Assembly: GCA_963711495.1 (NCBI GenBank)
Contig: CAVQEK010000004.1
Span: 2,780,503-2,844,502, forward strand
Direction of reading: 5' to 3'
DNA length: 64,000 nt
Origin: CAVQEK01 sp963711495
GTDB taxonomy: Bacteria > Bacteroidota > Bacteroidia > Cytophagales > Cyclobacteriaceae
Part shown: positions 38,104 through 49,600 of the stretch, one piece after another
How the letters are laid out: every line of letters starts with the position of its first letter
Position numbering within the stretch: position 1 is the first letter of the stretch
Made by a program: the position numbers and the translations under genes
The notes under the pieces: generated by a model
Told to the model about the DNA's origin: nothing
The model's database searches: none
What the model saw: the letters and a program-made list of their open reading frames with translations, nothing else

Positions 38104-39695
38104 TAATAACCTTACAGGTTTGGTAATTATTCAAAGAATGGACAACCGAATGGGATAATTGGGGATATTCATCGCTGGAAGTTGAAAATAACAAATTAGA
38201 ATTCAGTGAACTTGAAGAGAAGATCATACAGTTTCATCAAGTTGATTACACCCCTCAAAAATTAATCGGTGAACCGGATACCTTATATCTTTCGGTAAAC
38301 GACCAGCTAGCCATAGGATCTCATATTGGAGGTCAGTATACCCATTACCAATGGCAAAAGCAGGAAAACACCACATGGACAGATATTCAGGGAGCAATTG
38401 ATTCAGTATTTCAAATCGGAGCGTTTAAGGTTTCGGATACTGGGATCTATCGTTGTACAGCGACCAGTGATCAAGTAACCGGACTTACACTTTTTACAGG
38501 GCCAGTTCGGGTAGAAACAATTGCAATTGACAGCGTTATCAACAACTACGATGCTGTACTGTATGTAACCATGTACGGCATTGACTCTACAGCAGTAGTT
38601 GACGATATTACCCACCCCTGGGCATTACCACATACAGCCTCTGTCGAGGCTTATAATCGCTCTCAATCAGACAGTTTAAAATACTTGGTGTATATTCGAA
38701 AGGGAACCTACCAGGATTACTGGGTGACCATGCCAGGAGTAGATATTTACTTTGAAGAAAATGCGGTGGTGTGGTATAACACAGACAACACATCCAGCCG
38801 TTCGATCATCAGTGACTGGCGTGGTGGAGCAGGGGATTATACAGTGCTTGGAAAGGGCCGGTTTTATGTGTCTACGGTTTCGGGTTTTGATGATCGCAAT
38901 GCTATCAATTTTAAATATAATAGCACATTGAAAATCGAATGTAAGGAACTCGATTCTTTCCAGTTTTGGAATCAATTCAAATCTGAGGTTTCATTTGATA
39001 ATGTGTCATTTATAACGGGTGAAGTTTGGGCTGCCAACAATATTGGTGGGATGACTGTAAATTTTAACAGTTGTGTTTTTAAACTTGGATACACCGGCAA
39101 TGTAAGACGAGGTTCAAACATGATATTCAATGATTGCACCTTTAATCTACCCGATGTGTCAGAAGTTGATGCCATTCGGACGACTCATGATCATAATGGG
39201 AACATTTTATACATTACAAAAACATCGGAAAATCTAAACCCGTATTACCTACATGAATATAAATTCAATACAAGTAACTATACACCACAGGATGTAGCCA
39301 ATATTAAAAAGGTATACTATTACGACACCACTAAAATTGTTTCTCCCTTTGAGGTTTATAAACCACAGATTCCATATCAAGGATATCAGCAGTACCAATA
39401 TGATTTTGTTTACACGCTGGTCAACCCTACTTTTTATGTAAACAGACCCAATTGCATAGCTGTTCGAGTGGTGTGGGAAGAAGACAATCCGGACATAGAC
39501 TATAGTGCCGAGGGCATAAAATTGCGTAGGAGGCAAGGCCATTCACGCAGCCAAATTACCAATCCGTTTTTATCCAGGCCGATAAGCGGGACAGCACCGC
39601 TGCCGATGTCCTTAATTCTGTACAAATACAATTCGAAGTGGATTTACAGAGCGAGTGTACCGGACAGGATACTATCCGATGAACATTTCTCATGA
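38104..39695 (+). pseudogene. Giant secreted RHS protein, Ig-like/parallel-beta section
   Basis: A few codons finish the LRR stretch (LNLNNNNLTGL), then a frame change near 38137 opens a long frame to 39695. It holds an Ig-like domain (HYQWQKQENTTWTDIQGAID, DTGIYRCTATSDQV) and a right-handed beta-helix-like segment (GVDIYFEENAVVWYN, GNVRRGSNMIFNDCTFNLPD). Near 39530 the coding continues in another frame. Function is likely adhesive or carbohydrate-facing, by inference from the domain types. Confidence 0.65.
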
Positions 39696-41083
39696 ATACG
39701 AAGGAGAAGTTGCGGACTCCATAGAATACACCGTGCTCGAAGAACCTACAACCAATCCGGTCGCCATCCTGGACAGATACCACCAAATGGCTTCAGGGAA
39801 CCCAGAATGCAGATTTTTCTACCTGGTACGGTATTACTGTAGAAAATGGAGACGTGACCGACATCCATCTGGATAACAATAACCTCACCGGGACCATCAC
39901 CAATAACCTGGATTTGCTGGATCAATTGCGGACCCTGTCTCTTGACAGCAACAAGATCAGTGAGATACCGGACCTTAAACTGCTGCTGCAAAAGGATTCG
40001 ATGGTGATAGACCTCTCGAGCGACAATCTTGATTTTGTGGATTTGGAAAAACAGTTTACGGCCGTCGGCGTGCAGCCATTCAATTCATTGACATACAGTC
40101 CTCAATCCAACATCCCTGCCCCTGGCCACCTCAGCTTTATCCAAGGCAGCCAGATGACCCTTCAGATATCGACAGGGGGGCAATACAACGAGTACCAATG
40201 GCAGAAATACAACAACGGCACTTGGGAGGGTGTCGGGGGAAACGAATGCCAAATACACCAGGGACATCGCAGACACCAGTGAAGTTGGGCAGTACCGGTG
40301 CAAGGTAACCAATACCTGGGGCACCGGCCTGATCTTGTATACCGATACCATAAATGCAACCATCGACGATGGCCCTGCCTTGATCATTGTAAACAAACCA
40401 CTGAACTGAAATGGCCACACGATACCCAAAATTATTGAAGGACAACAAGAATTTGACAAAGTACCTGGTGTTCTTGTCCCGTGGCCCTGCTTTTGCCCTG
40501 AACGCCAATATCACAAAAGCCCAGTGCACGGTCACCGGTTTCAGCCCGGCAAGCCTTTCCTTTGATGCCTGCCCCACTGGGCACACAGTTCCTGGATATC
40601 ACTTTCCAGGACACCGTTTCTTGCAGCTTGAACGTCGCCATACCGCCTTGGATCACCGCGACGCCCTCACCAACCTATGGCTACGAAACACTTCAGATCA
40701 CTTGTGAACCGAACCCTTCATCGTCCAGCCGCACCGATGCCATCTTCCTATATTATACCGATGGCACGCCTATCGGGCAGGTGCCGGTCACCCAGTTGGG
40801 GAGTTCCCTGGACGGCGGTGCAATCGGGGCCTTGACCACAACGGTTGATTACAACACAAGCCCGGGGGAACTGTACAATACCACAGCGCCTTCCGGTGGG
40901 AACGGGACACCAACCTATCAGTGGCAGTCTTCCACAGACAACAGTACCTGGAGTGATATAAGCGGGGCAACCGCTGACAGCTATATTCCCGGCAGCCTGA
41001 CCAGCACGACTTATTTCCGGCGCCAGGCCATCGACGGGTGCGGGGGTGCCGGGTACCTTCCAATACCCTCACCATCACCGTGA
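39696..41083 (+). pseudogene. Giant secreted RHS protein, second LRR/Ig section
   Basis: The DNA becomes clearly GC-richer from about 39.5 kb. Frames at 39655, 39854, about 40250, 40411 and 40562 carry successive pieces: LRR (DIHLDNNNLTGTITNNLDLL), an Ig-like unit (NEYQWQKYNNGTWEGVGG then SEVGQYRCKVTNTWGTGLI), a BACON-like stretch (FQDTVSCSLNVAIPPWIT) and another Ig-like unit (TYQWQSSTDNSTWSDISGAT). At least four frame changes fall here, two of them near G runs (40236, 41042). Confidence 0.65.
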
Positions 41084-42973
41084 ACCCGCCGCTGAACAAT
41101 AGTTACAATGAAAATTTTATTCATGAGACGGTAGTGACCGTTCCCGGGGCGATGACGGAAACAAACGTGCGGCAACTGGATTTTTCCCAAAAGGACGACA
41201 ACTGGACCTATTTCGATGGCCTGGGGCGTCCGATGCAGAAAGTGGCCCAGCAGGTCACCCCCGGGGGCAACGACCTGGTGCAACCCATCGCTTACGATGC
41301 TTATGGAAGGGAAGCCGTGCAATACCTGCCCTACGAAGAAGTCAATGCGACGGAAGGAGATTATCAATCCATGGCCATAGAAGGCGGCAAAGACAACCTC
41401 ACCACATACCACGCCAGCCCGCAGTACGGTTTTTACCAGACAACAGAAAAGGTAGCCCACGATACAGTGCCTTATGCCGAAACGACGTTTGAGCCTTCCC
41501 CACTGAACCGGGTGCTGAAACAGGCCGCTGCGGGAGCCGCCTGGCAGGTGGGCTCTGGCCATGAGTTACAAACCGGTTACCTGACCAATGTTGATGGGAA
41601 GTACGCCTCTGGGAATTCGATGCCAACCCGCCTGCCATCGGCAACTGGTATACCGGCATGAAATCCGACAGGACTTACGATGGCGGTGAACTGATGGTGA
41701 CCAAGACCACCGATGAAAATGGTGGTGAAGCCTACGAGTACAAAGACAAACAAGGCCGCGTAGTATACAAAAAAGTACTGATCAGTGACCAATCGACGAC
41801 GGAATATGCAGAAACGTATTACGTCTACGATGATTTCGGAAACCTCCGGTATGTGGTACCGCCGCAGGCCGTGCAGGAGATGGAAGATGCCAGTGACGAC
41901 TGGACCTTGGTGCAGCAAGAGCAGTTTATCAAGAACTGGCTGTTTTACTATCAATACGATGGCAGACAGCGGATGGTCCTGAAACATGTGCCTGGTGCAG
42001 AACCGGTACTCATGGTATACGATCAATGGGACCGGCTGGTACTGAGCCAGGATGGCAACCAGCGCAACCCTGCCGATGGATCGGACTCGGAATGGACCTT
42101 TACCAAGTACGATGTGTTGAACCGCCCCGTGATGACCGGGACTTATAAAACAACAGACAACAACCTGGAGAATGTAAAATCCGACCTGGAAAGTAATGGA
42201 CAAAGGGCCAGGGCCCCGGCACCGCCATCCACGGCTATACCAACACCACTTTCCCTACCGGTATCACCTCCGACGATGTGCTCACTGTGACTTATTATGA
42301 CAACTACGCATTTCTCAATAGCAGCCAATGGGATGCGGAAAGCCTGGACTACACTTATGTGCCGGAACTGGGCAATGATGCCAGCTACAATGACCTGGTG
42401 CGCGGCCAGGTGACCGGGACCAAAACAAAATTGCTGGGCCAGACCAGCGGCACAGTCAGCTACCTCAACGCTGTGACTTATTACGACAGCCGCTACCGGA
42501 CCATCCAGACCATTGCCGAAAATCAGAAAAGCAGCCTGGACCGCACCACCAGCTACTACGATGACCTGACCAGCAACGTGAAAGAAAGCCAGACCACGTA
42601 CAGTTGGCCGGATACCTATACGATCGACAGGCAATTTACCTATGACCACGCCCAGCGGCTCAAGCAGGTCACCCACCAGATCGATGACGGTCCGCCGGTG
42701 ATACTGAGCGCCAGCCAATACAACGCCTTGGGACAATTGACGGACAAAGACCTGCACTCCAAAGATGGCGGGGACACCTGGTTGCAATCGATGGACTACC
42801 GCTACAACATCCGGGGCTGGCTCACCTCCATCAACGATGCGCACTGGACAACGAAGCAGCATTGGGCGTGCCCAACCCCAAAAACGATGACGACAACGAC
42901 CTGTTCGGCATGGAACTGTACTACAACACTGGTTTTGAAAAACTGCAGTACAACGGCAACATTACCGGCGTGA
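41038..42973 (+). pseudogene. Giant secreted RHS protein, DUF6443 and first RHS repeats
   Basis: Frames at 41038, 41658 and 42278 encode the DUF6443 domain (WTYFDGLGRPMQKVAQQV, VQPIAYDAYGREAVQYLPYE) followed by YD-repeat segments (ETYYVYDDFGNLRYVVPP, YYQYDGRQRMVLKHVPG, FTYDHAQRLKQVTHQIDD). RHS/YD repeats fold into a hollow beta cocoon that encloses a C-terminal cargo. The gene is broken at about 41610, 42215 and 42850, so no full-length product is expected unless the breaks are sequencing errors. Confidence 0.75.
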
Positions 42974-45354
42974 AATGGAAAAGCGCCTGGGACGACAATA
43001 GGAAGGCCTACGGTTACACCTACGACAAGATGAACCGTATAAAGGGAGCTTACTTTGTGGCCGGGGCAAACCAGGTGTGGCAGGATGAAGGATTGTATGC
43101 CATGCAGGTACTGGGCGACAAGATCTCCGCCAATGAATACAAACCGGGCTACGACAAGAACGGCAATATCCTAAGCCTGAAACGGTACGGATTGACAGAC
43201 AACAGCCCGTCGGTAGTAGACGCCATGCAGTATGACTATGGCAGCGGCCTGGATGCAGGAAACCAACTGAAATCTGTTACCGACAGCGGCAATGAAGAAG
43301 GGTTCAAAGACGGCACTAATGCAGGGGACGATTACGAATACGATGCCAACGGCAATATGACCAGTGACAAGAACAAAGGGATCGACAGCATACAATACAA
43401 CTTACTGAACCTGCCGGAAGAGATCACCCTTACTTCCGGCGATATGATGCGGTACGTGTACGACGCTGCCGGGGCCAAGGTGGCCCGGGAAATATACAAG
43501 GACGGGCAACTGAGCAAAAGGACAGACTATATCGGGGAAGGCGTAGCGGAGAACGACACCCTGAGGTTCTTTCTGACCGATGAAGGCCGGGCAGAGGCCA
43601 AATACGACCAGTACGGCAGTCTGGAAGGCTTCAAATATCAGTACTTTATCAAAGACCATTTGGGCAATACCAGGCTGACCATTGGCGAGCCGGATACCCA
43701 CACCTACGTGGCCACGATGGAAGACACCCTGCCCAGCACCAGGATGAAGGAATACGAGGAATTTGCCAACATCTTTGAAACAGAAGACAATACCGTACCG
43801 GAATTTAACCATACGGCCGCGACCACGGAGACGCCCGCCCCGGAATATTATTCCAAACTGGACGGCACCAATAACATTATTGGGCCGGCCAAAAGTTTGC
43901 AGGTATTCCCCGGCGACAAGATCAACGCCTGGGTGTTTGCCAAATACCTGGACGCCAGCAGCTACAACGACCAGTTGCTGGGCGGTGCGGTACTGGCGTC
44001 CTTTGGCACAGCCATGCTCACGCATAACCCGGCGATGGGCCTTGCCGGGGCAGGGGAGAATGTACAGGTGACAGACATCCTGGAAGGCAGCATCCTGGAC
44101 GGCCTGAATGTACTGAATACAGAAGACCCCAATGTACCAAGAGCTTATCTGAATGTAATTGTCTTCGACAAGGATTTCAACTATATTGATGAACAAAGTG
44201 GAAAAGTGGCCATTACCGATGTAGGCAAATACGTACCCGGCAGCAGCGACTACGGAGTGCACGAGCAAGTAAACCTGCCCCAGGAGATTACCATCCAACA
44301 GGCCGGCTACGTGCTCATCTACCTTTCCAATGAAACCCCTGGCTCGGAAGTCTATTTCGATGACCTGACCATCCAGCATGTTACCACACCGATTATCCAG
44401 AAGGACGATTATTATCCGTTTGGGCTGAGCATTGCCGGGTTGAGTTCACGGAGGGATAGGGCGTCGATGAACAATTACCTGTACAACGGTAAAGAACTTC
44501 AATCGGAGCTAAACCTGGATATTTATGATTTTGAAACTCGCGGTTATGATTTTGAGTTGGCGAAAACTTGGCAGATTGACCCACACCTGGAAAATTATAC
44601 TGATTGGTCACCATACTCGTGGACCGGAGATAACCCAATAACTATGGTTGATCCCTCTGGTACTGATTGGTATAGGAGCCAAGAAAACGGTAATTTAGAA
44701 TGGATTGACGTTACACCAAATGAGGATAAGTCTGATGAATCCTATAAATATCAAAAAGGGTATGATTATGTAGCCGGTGCCGACGCAACTTATGAGGAAA
44801 TTAGAGACACCTATAATTTTTTGCAAGGCGATGGTACTTTTGGCGTTTCTCAATTAGCATTAGTGGCTTCAAAAAAGACGGGTATGGCCATGGACGCTGC
44901 TATGGCTGCATTTCAATCCGTCCCAGATATGATGGCTGAGGCGGATACTAAGCTCTTAAAATTGCATACTTATGTTGAATCAACAGAAATGGGAGCAAAG
45001 GGAGATCTAGGAGTGCAGGCCTTAAGTATTTCAAGTGAATTAGGCATGTTTAGCACATCTGAAAATTCAGCTGGAGGTCTCGCAAGATTATCCTTAGATT
45101 ATGATTTTAATAATGTATCTGTTCAAGAATGGGCGACCCCAAAAGCAGAAATTGGAATGTTTTTAAGATTAAACCTGAAAGGAAATCACAGTCTCTTGAA
45201 AGGGGGATTTTCAGCTGGACCTTTATCTTTAACCCTGAAATCAAATTCGATTACAATTAGTATTGGGAAAGTTAGAAATTCATCTTTGAAATTAGGTATA
45301 AGTCAAAGGTTTGTGATTGGTGAGACAAGGAGTAGTGAAATTAATTTTGAATAA
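42862..45354 (+). CDS. RHS-repeat core end with variable AT-rich C-terminal tip
   Basis: The longest intact piece (830 residues, continuing a frame broken upstream). It holds RHS/YD repeats (YGYTYDKMNRIKGAYFVAG, YEYDANGNMTSDKNKGIDS, MRYVYDAAGAKVAREIYKD), the KDHLGNTRLTI core block and the core-ending pattern YYPFGLSIAGLS...YLYNGKELQSELNLDIYDFETRGYD...DPSGTDWY near residue 600. Beyond that the tip (about 600-830) is AT-rich, unlike the GC-rich core, and matches nothing I recognise. Its end is rich in Ser/Leu beta-strand-like residues. Replaced tips are typical of polymorphic toxins, and two small AT-rich genes follow. It cannot be expressed as part of the giant protein unless the frameshifts are artefacts. 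Confidence 0.75.
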   Translation: MGVPNPKNDDDNDLFGMELYYNTGFEKLQYNGNITGVKWKSAWDDNRKAYGYTYDKMNRIKGAYFVAGANQVWQDEGLYAMQVLGDKISANEYKPGYDKNGNILSLKRYGLTDNSPSVVDAMQYDYGSGLDAGNQLKSVTDSGNEEGFKDGTNAGDDYEYDANGNMTSDKNKGIDSIQYNLLNLPEEITLTSGDMMRYVYDAAGAKVAREIYKDGQLSKRTDYIGEGVAENDTLRFFLTDEGRAEAKYDQYGSLEGFKYQYFIKDHLGNTRLTIGEPDTHTYVATMEDTLPSTRMKEYEEFANIFETEDNTVPEFNHTAATTETPAPEYYSKLDGTNNIIGPAKSLQVFPGDKINAWVFAKYLDASSYNDQLLGGAVLASFGTAMLTHNPAMGLAGAGENVQVTDILEGSILDGLNVLNTEDPNVPRAYLNVIVFDKDFNYIDEQSGKVAITDVGKYVPGSSDYGVHEQVNLPQEITIQQAGYVLIYLSNETPGSEVYFDDLTIQHVTTPIIQKDDYYPFGLSIAGLSSRRDRASMNNYLYNGKELQSELNLDIYDFETRGYDFELAKTWQIDPHLENYTDWSPYSWTGDNPITMVDPSGTDWYRSQENGNLEWIDVTPNEDKSDESYKYQKGYDYVAGADATYEEIRDTYNFLQGDGTFGVSQLALVASKKTGMAMDAAMAAFQSVPDMMAEADTKLLKLHTYVESTEMGAKGDLGVQALSISSELGMFSTSENSAGGLARLSLDYDFNNVSVQEWATPKAEIGMFLRLNLKGNHSLLKGGFSAGPLSLTLKSNSITISIGKVRNSSLKLGISQRFVIGETRSSEINFE

Positions 45355-45360
45355 GATGAT

Positions 45361-45792
45361 ATGAATAATTTTAAAGTTTTAGGAGTTAAGATATTTTCGT
45401 CAGTTATTTTGGTATTTGTATCATATTTTTTTGTGAGTAATTGGTTGAATTACTTAAGTATCAGAAATAATTCGATCATAGTGGATGCGGAAGTTGTGAG
45501 TGAAAATCACATCTCATCTTATTATTATGATATTTCGGTTAAGATATTAATGAACCGTAAAGTTTATATCTCAACTCTTTCAGCTAGAAAAAAATACAAA
45601 TCTGGAGAAAAATTACATGTATATTTTAATCCAGAAAGGCCAAAACAAGTGTTCTTAATTAACAAAAATTTATTGTTAATTCCAATTTTAGTATCATTAA
45701 GCCTTATAATATGTATCATTTTGAATATTATTACTTACACGAAGCCATGGTTAGTAATTAATAATATGAGAGGTTCTGATAGTGCTGTGTGA
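45361..45792 (+). CDS. Small two-helix membrane protein, DUF3592-like
   Basis: A 143-residue AT-rich gene starting six bases after the RHS stop. It has an N-terminal membrane segment (SSVILVFVSYFFVSNWLNYL) and a C-terminal one (LLLIPILVSLSLIICIILNI). Between them lies an extracytoplasmic region with YYDISVKILMNRKVYIS and KSGEKLHVYFNPERPKQVFL, as in DUF3592 proteins. Its place directly behind a variable RHS tip makes an immunity role possible, but that is only inferred from position. Confidence 0.6.
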   Translation: MNNFKVLGVKIFSSVILVFVSYFFVSNWLNYLSIRNNSIIVDAEVVSENHISSYYYDISVKILMNRKVYISTLSARKKYKSGEKLHVYFNPERPKQVFLINKNLLLIPILVSLSLIICIILNIITYTKPWLVINNMRGSDSAV

Positions 45793-45846
45793 GTTGATTA
45801 TATTGATGTATTATTGTGTTTTATTGTACTAATTTAATTAAAGAAT

Positions 45847-46386
45847 ATGTTATCGAAATTTTTGTTTATAGTAATTAGTCAGTTTTCGTTTTTTGACAAT
45901 ATTTCTGAACCTGAAATCCAAATAAAAGATGGTTTAATATTGTCGTATATGTTAAAAAATGACGGCATAATAAAGATACATGGATATTTACTGGCTCAAG
46001 GATTTGAAGTTTACGATAGTCTAGATAACAATAAATGCCTTATATTCTTTAAGTATCTTGATGATAAGAAGAGAGAGGCTTTGTCAATTATTATTTATGA
46101 TGGAAAAGCAGTAAGTATTACACATGTCAATTTTGACAAAGGGTCTGAATTCGCCGATGCAGTCAGATCAAAATTAACAACATCAGATTACTTTCAGGAA
46201 GGTGTAAATAAAGATGAGTTTTTATTTTGTTTACCGAAGAAGGGTATACATTCTTCATCAGAGAATTCTGATTGTCAATACCAATCTAAAATATTGTTTA
46301 ACGATGTCGTGATAATTTTCTTAATTCCTACTGTTACAACAGACGATGTAGATTGGATAACTAAAATCCAAGAATTAACACTATAG
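45847..46386 (+). CDS. Hypothetical AT-rich protein behind the RHS gene
   Basis: A 179-residue protein with a hydrophobic N-terminus (LSKFLFIVISQFSFF) that may be a signal peptide or anchor. The rest is predicted mixed alpha/beta with segments such as DGIIKIHGYLLAQGFEVYDS and REALSIIIYDGKAVSITHVN. No family is recognised. It lies between two RHS genes, in the same strand and AT-rich block as the DUF3592-like gene. An immunity or accessory role is a positional guess. Confidence 0.5.
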   Translation: MLSKFLFIVISQFSFFDNISEPEIQIKDGLILSYMLKNDGIIKIHGYLLAQGFEVYDSLDNNKCLIFFKYLDDKKREALSIIIYDGKAVSITHVNFDKGSEFADAVRSKLTTSDYFQEGVNKDEFLFCLPKKGIHSSSENSDCQYQSKILFNDVVIIFLIPTVTTDDVDWITKIQELTL

Positions 46387-46605
46387 AGATTCATGCCTCA
46401 TTATGGGGGTATTTATTCAGATATGGTATATAGTTTAAACAAATAAAAAGATCGTACATATAGAACCTGCTAATTAAAATTTTATACCTAAAAACCAAGT
46501 ATGCGTGGCAAATTTAGGAAGTGCACAATTAAAAGACCAAGATGTACAAGAAGTAAAAAATGAGAAAGCGATTTTCAAATAGATCAAGCTGAAATACCAT
46601 TTAAG

Positions 46606-49600
46606 ATGAAAAAAACTGTACTCTTTATTATTTTTATTTTCCTGGGGCAATTATTAAAGGCCCAGGATGCCTTACCTGGGTTTATCGCTCCGGCTCCAGA
46701 TACATATGCCCTAGGTAAGTATGGGGATATTCCTGTGGGCTATTATACCGGTACCCCGCAAATAGATGTTCCGTTGTGGACGCTTAATGATGGGGACATC
46801 TCCGTTCCTATTTCCTTATCCTATCATGCTTCTGGGATAAAGGTTGATGAAATTGCTTCCTCGGTGGGCTTGGGATGGTCATTGAACGCAGGTGGTGTGA
46901 TCACTAGAATAATAAGGGATTTTCCAGATTCTCCTAATTTGTCCGGTACTGGATTGAATGGCAGCAGAATGGATGATGTATTTAAATGGTATAGTGATTA
47001 TCAAGTAGACAATACGACCTATGATAGAAATACTAACTATTTGAACATGCTGGAAGAAATGCACGGTTGGGACAATGGAATTGATAATGAGGCTGATATT
47101 TTTTATTACAATTTTAACGGTAAATCGGGCAAATTCTTTTTTAACAACAATGGCGTTCCATGTCTATATAAACATGAAAATATTAAAATCGAATGGTCTA
47201 AGGAAAGTGATATTCCTGGACAGGAAAACATAAAATTTACTGTTACAGATGAGTACGGCAATATTTATGAATTTAACAATCGTGAAAAGACCTTCTTTGA
47301 AGGAATGGGTCAGCAAGTTACCGCCTGGTATTTAAGCAAAATCACTTCTCCAAAAGGCAATTCCATAACCTTTTCATATCGTGAAGATGTAACGCAAAAT
47401 CATATCCGACTTCCGAAAGAGGAAATTATACCTGTATCTTCCAATACCAGTAGCGGGAACTTAGTTAATTCCAATGTTATCGTTCAAGATATGGGGCATA
47501 CTGAATTAAAGCTTGAACAAATTACCGCGAGCAATGGATCTTCTGCCAGTTTTATACCTGATCAGCAGAATCCTCGCCTGGACTATCCTTCGGCCTATCC
47601 AACATATGCTTTGAAGGAGATTATGATTAAAAATATGGATGATGAACCGGAGCGTATTTTTGCATTAAACACTACCTATTTCGTCGCAAGCACACAAAAT
47701 TCACAATATAATCATTTAAATTACCGGTTAAAACTTGATGGGATCACGGAGTATTCCGGTGACCGTGGTCAATCTAAAATGATGCGCAGTTTTGATTATT
47801 TTGGAGATGATGCTTCTGAAACGGCGCTCAGATTGCCATATAGATTGTCACCATCCCAGGATTATTGGGGTTATTTCAATGGGGCATCAAATACAGGCCT
47901 CTTGCCGGGCAAAGCTGCAGGAATTTATATAGGGGCAGATGCGGTATATAATTGGATTGTAGGTTCATCTGGGAATTATTCGGGTGCCATAAATAACGGC
48001 GCTGATCGTGAACCAGATGAACAAAGCAAAAAGGCGTGTGTACTCAAGAGGATTAATTATCCTACCGGAGGATTTACCGAATTTGATTACGAATCACATA
48101 AGAGTGGCGAAAGTGATGTGGCAGGTTTGAGGGTTTTGAAGATTACAGATAAGACGGAATCCGCACCTGCTGTAGTAACAAATTATAGTTATTCCGGTCC
48201 ATGCTTGCCAGTGCCATTTGACTCTAAGTCTAATTTTAGTTATTTCACAGCAGAAGATGATTATACAAGATGTATATATGCCACATATGTAACCAATCTT
48301 GTAAGACAAGTATTTGCTTTCCCCTCTGATGCGTTATTTCCTGGAAAATGTGTGAAAGTTACAGCTAATCCTCAAGCAGTGCTTAATGGAGCAGAGAGCG
48401 ATCTGGGTTATGGTACAGTTAACGTATCAAAAACAGGACAGGGGCGCACGGTATACTCTTATGCCGATCCTGCCAGATTTCCGGATTATGAAAGCTTAGG
48501 TGATGGCTTTGGAATTGAAGACTTATTTCAAGTACAGCTGTTAGATTATAAGTTTACGTCTTGTGCCATAATGCCATCTGACGGATTTGATATTTCCATA
48601 CTTGGAGGCATTTATTCAACGAAAGATTGGCCACATTTACCGGTTTATTCAAATGCCTGGGAAAGATCGATCTTGCTATCAATGGAAGTTTATGCTGAGG
48701 GTGGAAGTACTCCTATTCACAAAGAAATTTATGATTATTATACGGAAAATACAGCGAATATTGCGGGTTATAAATTGGGTGAATATGATAAAATTTACCA
48801 TGTGCCTGGCCATGATTATCCTTATAAAAACTATTTGGTCGCTAAATATTACGTGCCTTACAATTGGATCGCCCTAAAAGAAAAACACGTTTTTGATAAT
48901 TTTGCTGCAGGTACCGTTGAAAAGGTCACTCAATACACTTATAACGATGATGCTTACCGGCTCCTAAATAAAACTGTTACAACAAACAGTGCCGGCAAAA
49001 CCATAGAAACCAGCTACAAATATCCCTCGGATATTAATGGTATTTATGACGGGATGGAAACCATCAATATGATTAACTATCCCATTGAACAGACTACAAT
49101 GGTAGAAAGCGGTGTCGTTAATAGTAGTCTTTCCACCTTTAAGCTTTCCAACGGTCATTACGTTCCAGATAAAGTATTTTCTCTTGAGACCTCCGTTCCG
49201 TTATCGTCCTTTACAACCTTTAATGGGACTGATAAAGACAACAGGTATGGGGTTGTTCCGGAATTATCATTTGAAAATTATGATGATAGAGAAAATATTC
49301 TTAGTGCAGCAAAAAAGGACGGTTCTAAAGTGTCCTACCTTTGGGGTTATAATCAAACATTACCAATTGCTCAGGTAATAAATGCCGAGAACACCTTAAA
49401 TGCAACAGACACAGCGGAACAGTCAACCGGAACCAATGCCATAACTTTCGGCGGTGCACCGGGCGTTTCCACCACAAGCACATTCACAGTGGATTACACC
49501 GGGAAGGTAACGCTCAGACTGGGCGTGAATGGCACGCCTTCATTCTCTACCGTGGTTGACTATGGCGGCATTACCGGAGGATCAGCTACTTTAGCCAAAG

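Noticed and set aside
42143..44379. Long minus-strand frames across the RHS core
   Set aside because: They are shadows of the GC-rich RHS coding strand, with repetitive Val/Gly/Phe composition and no domains.
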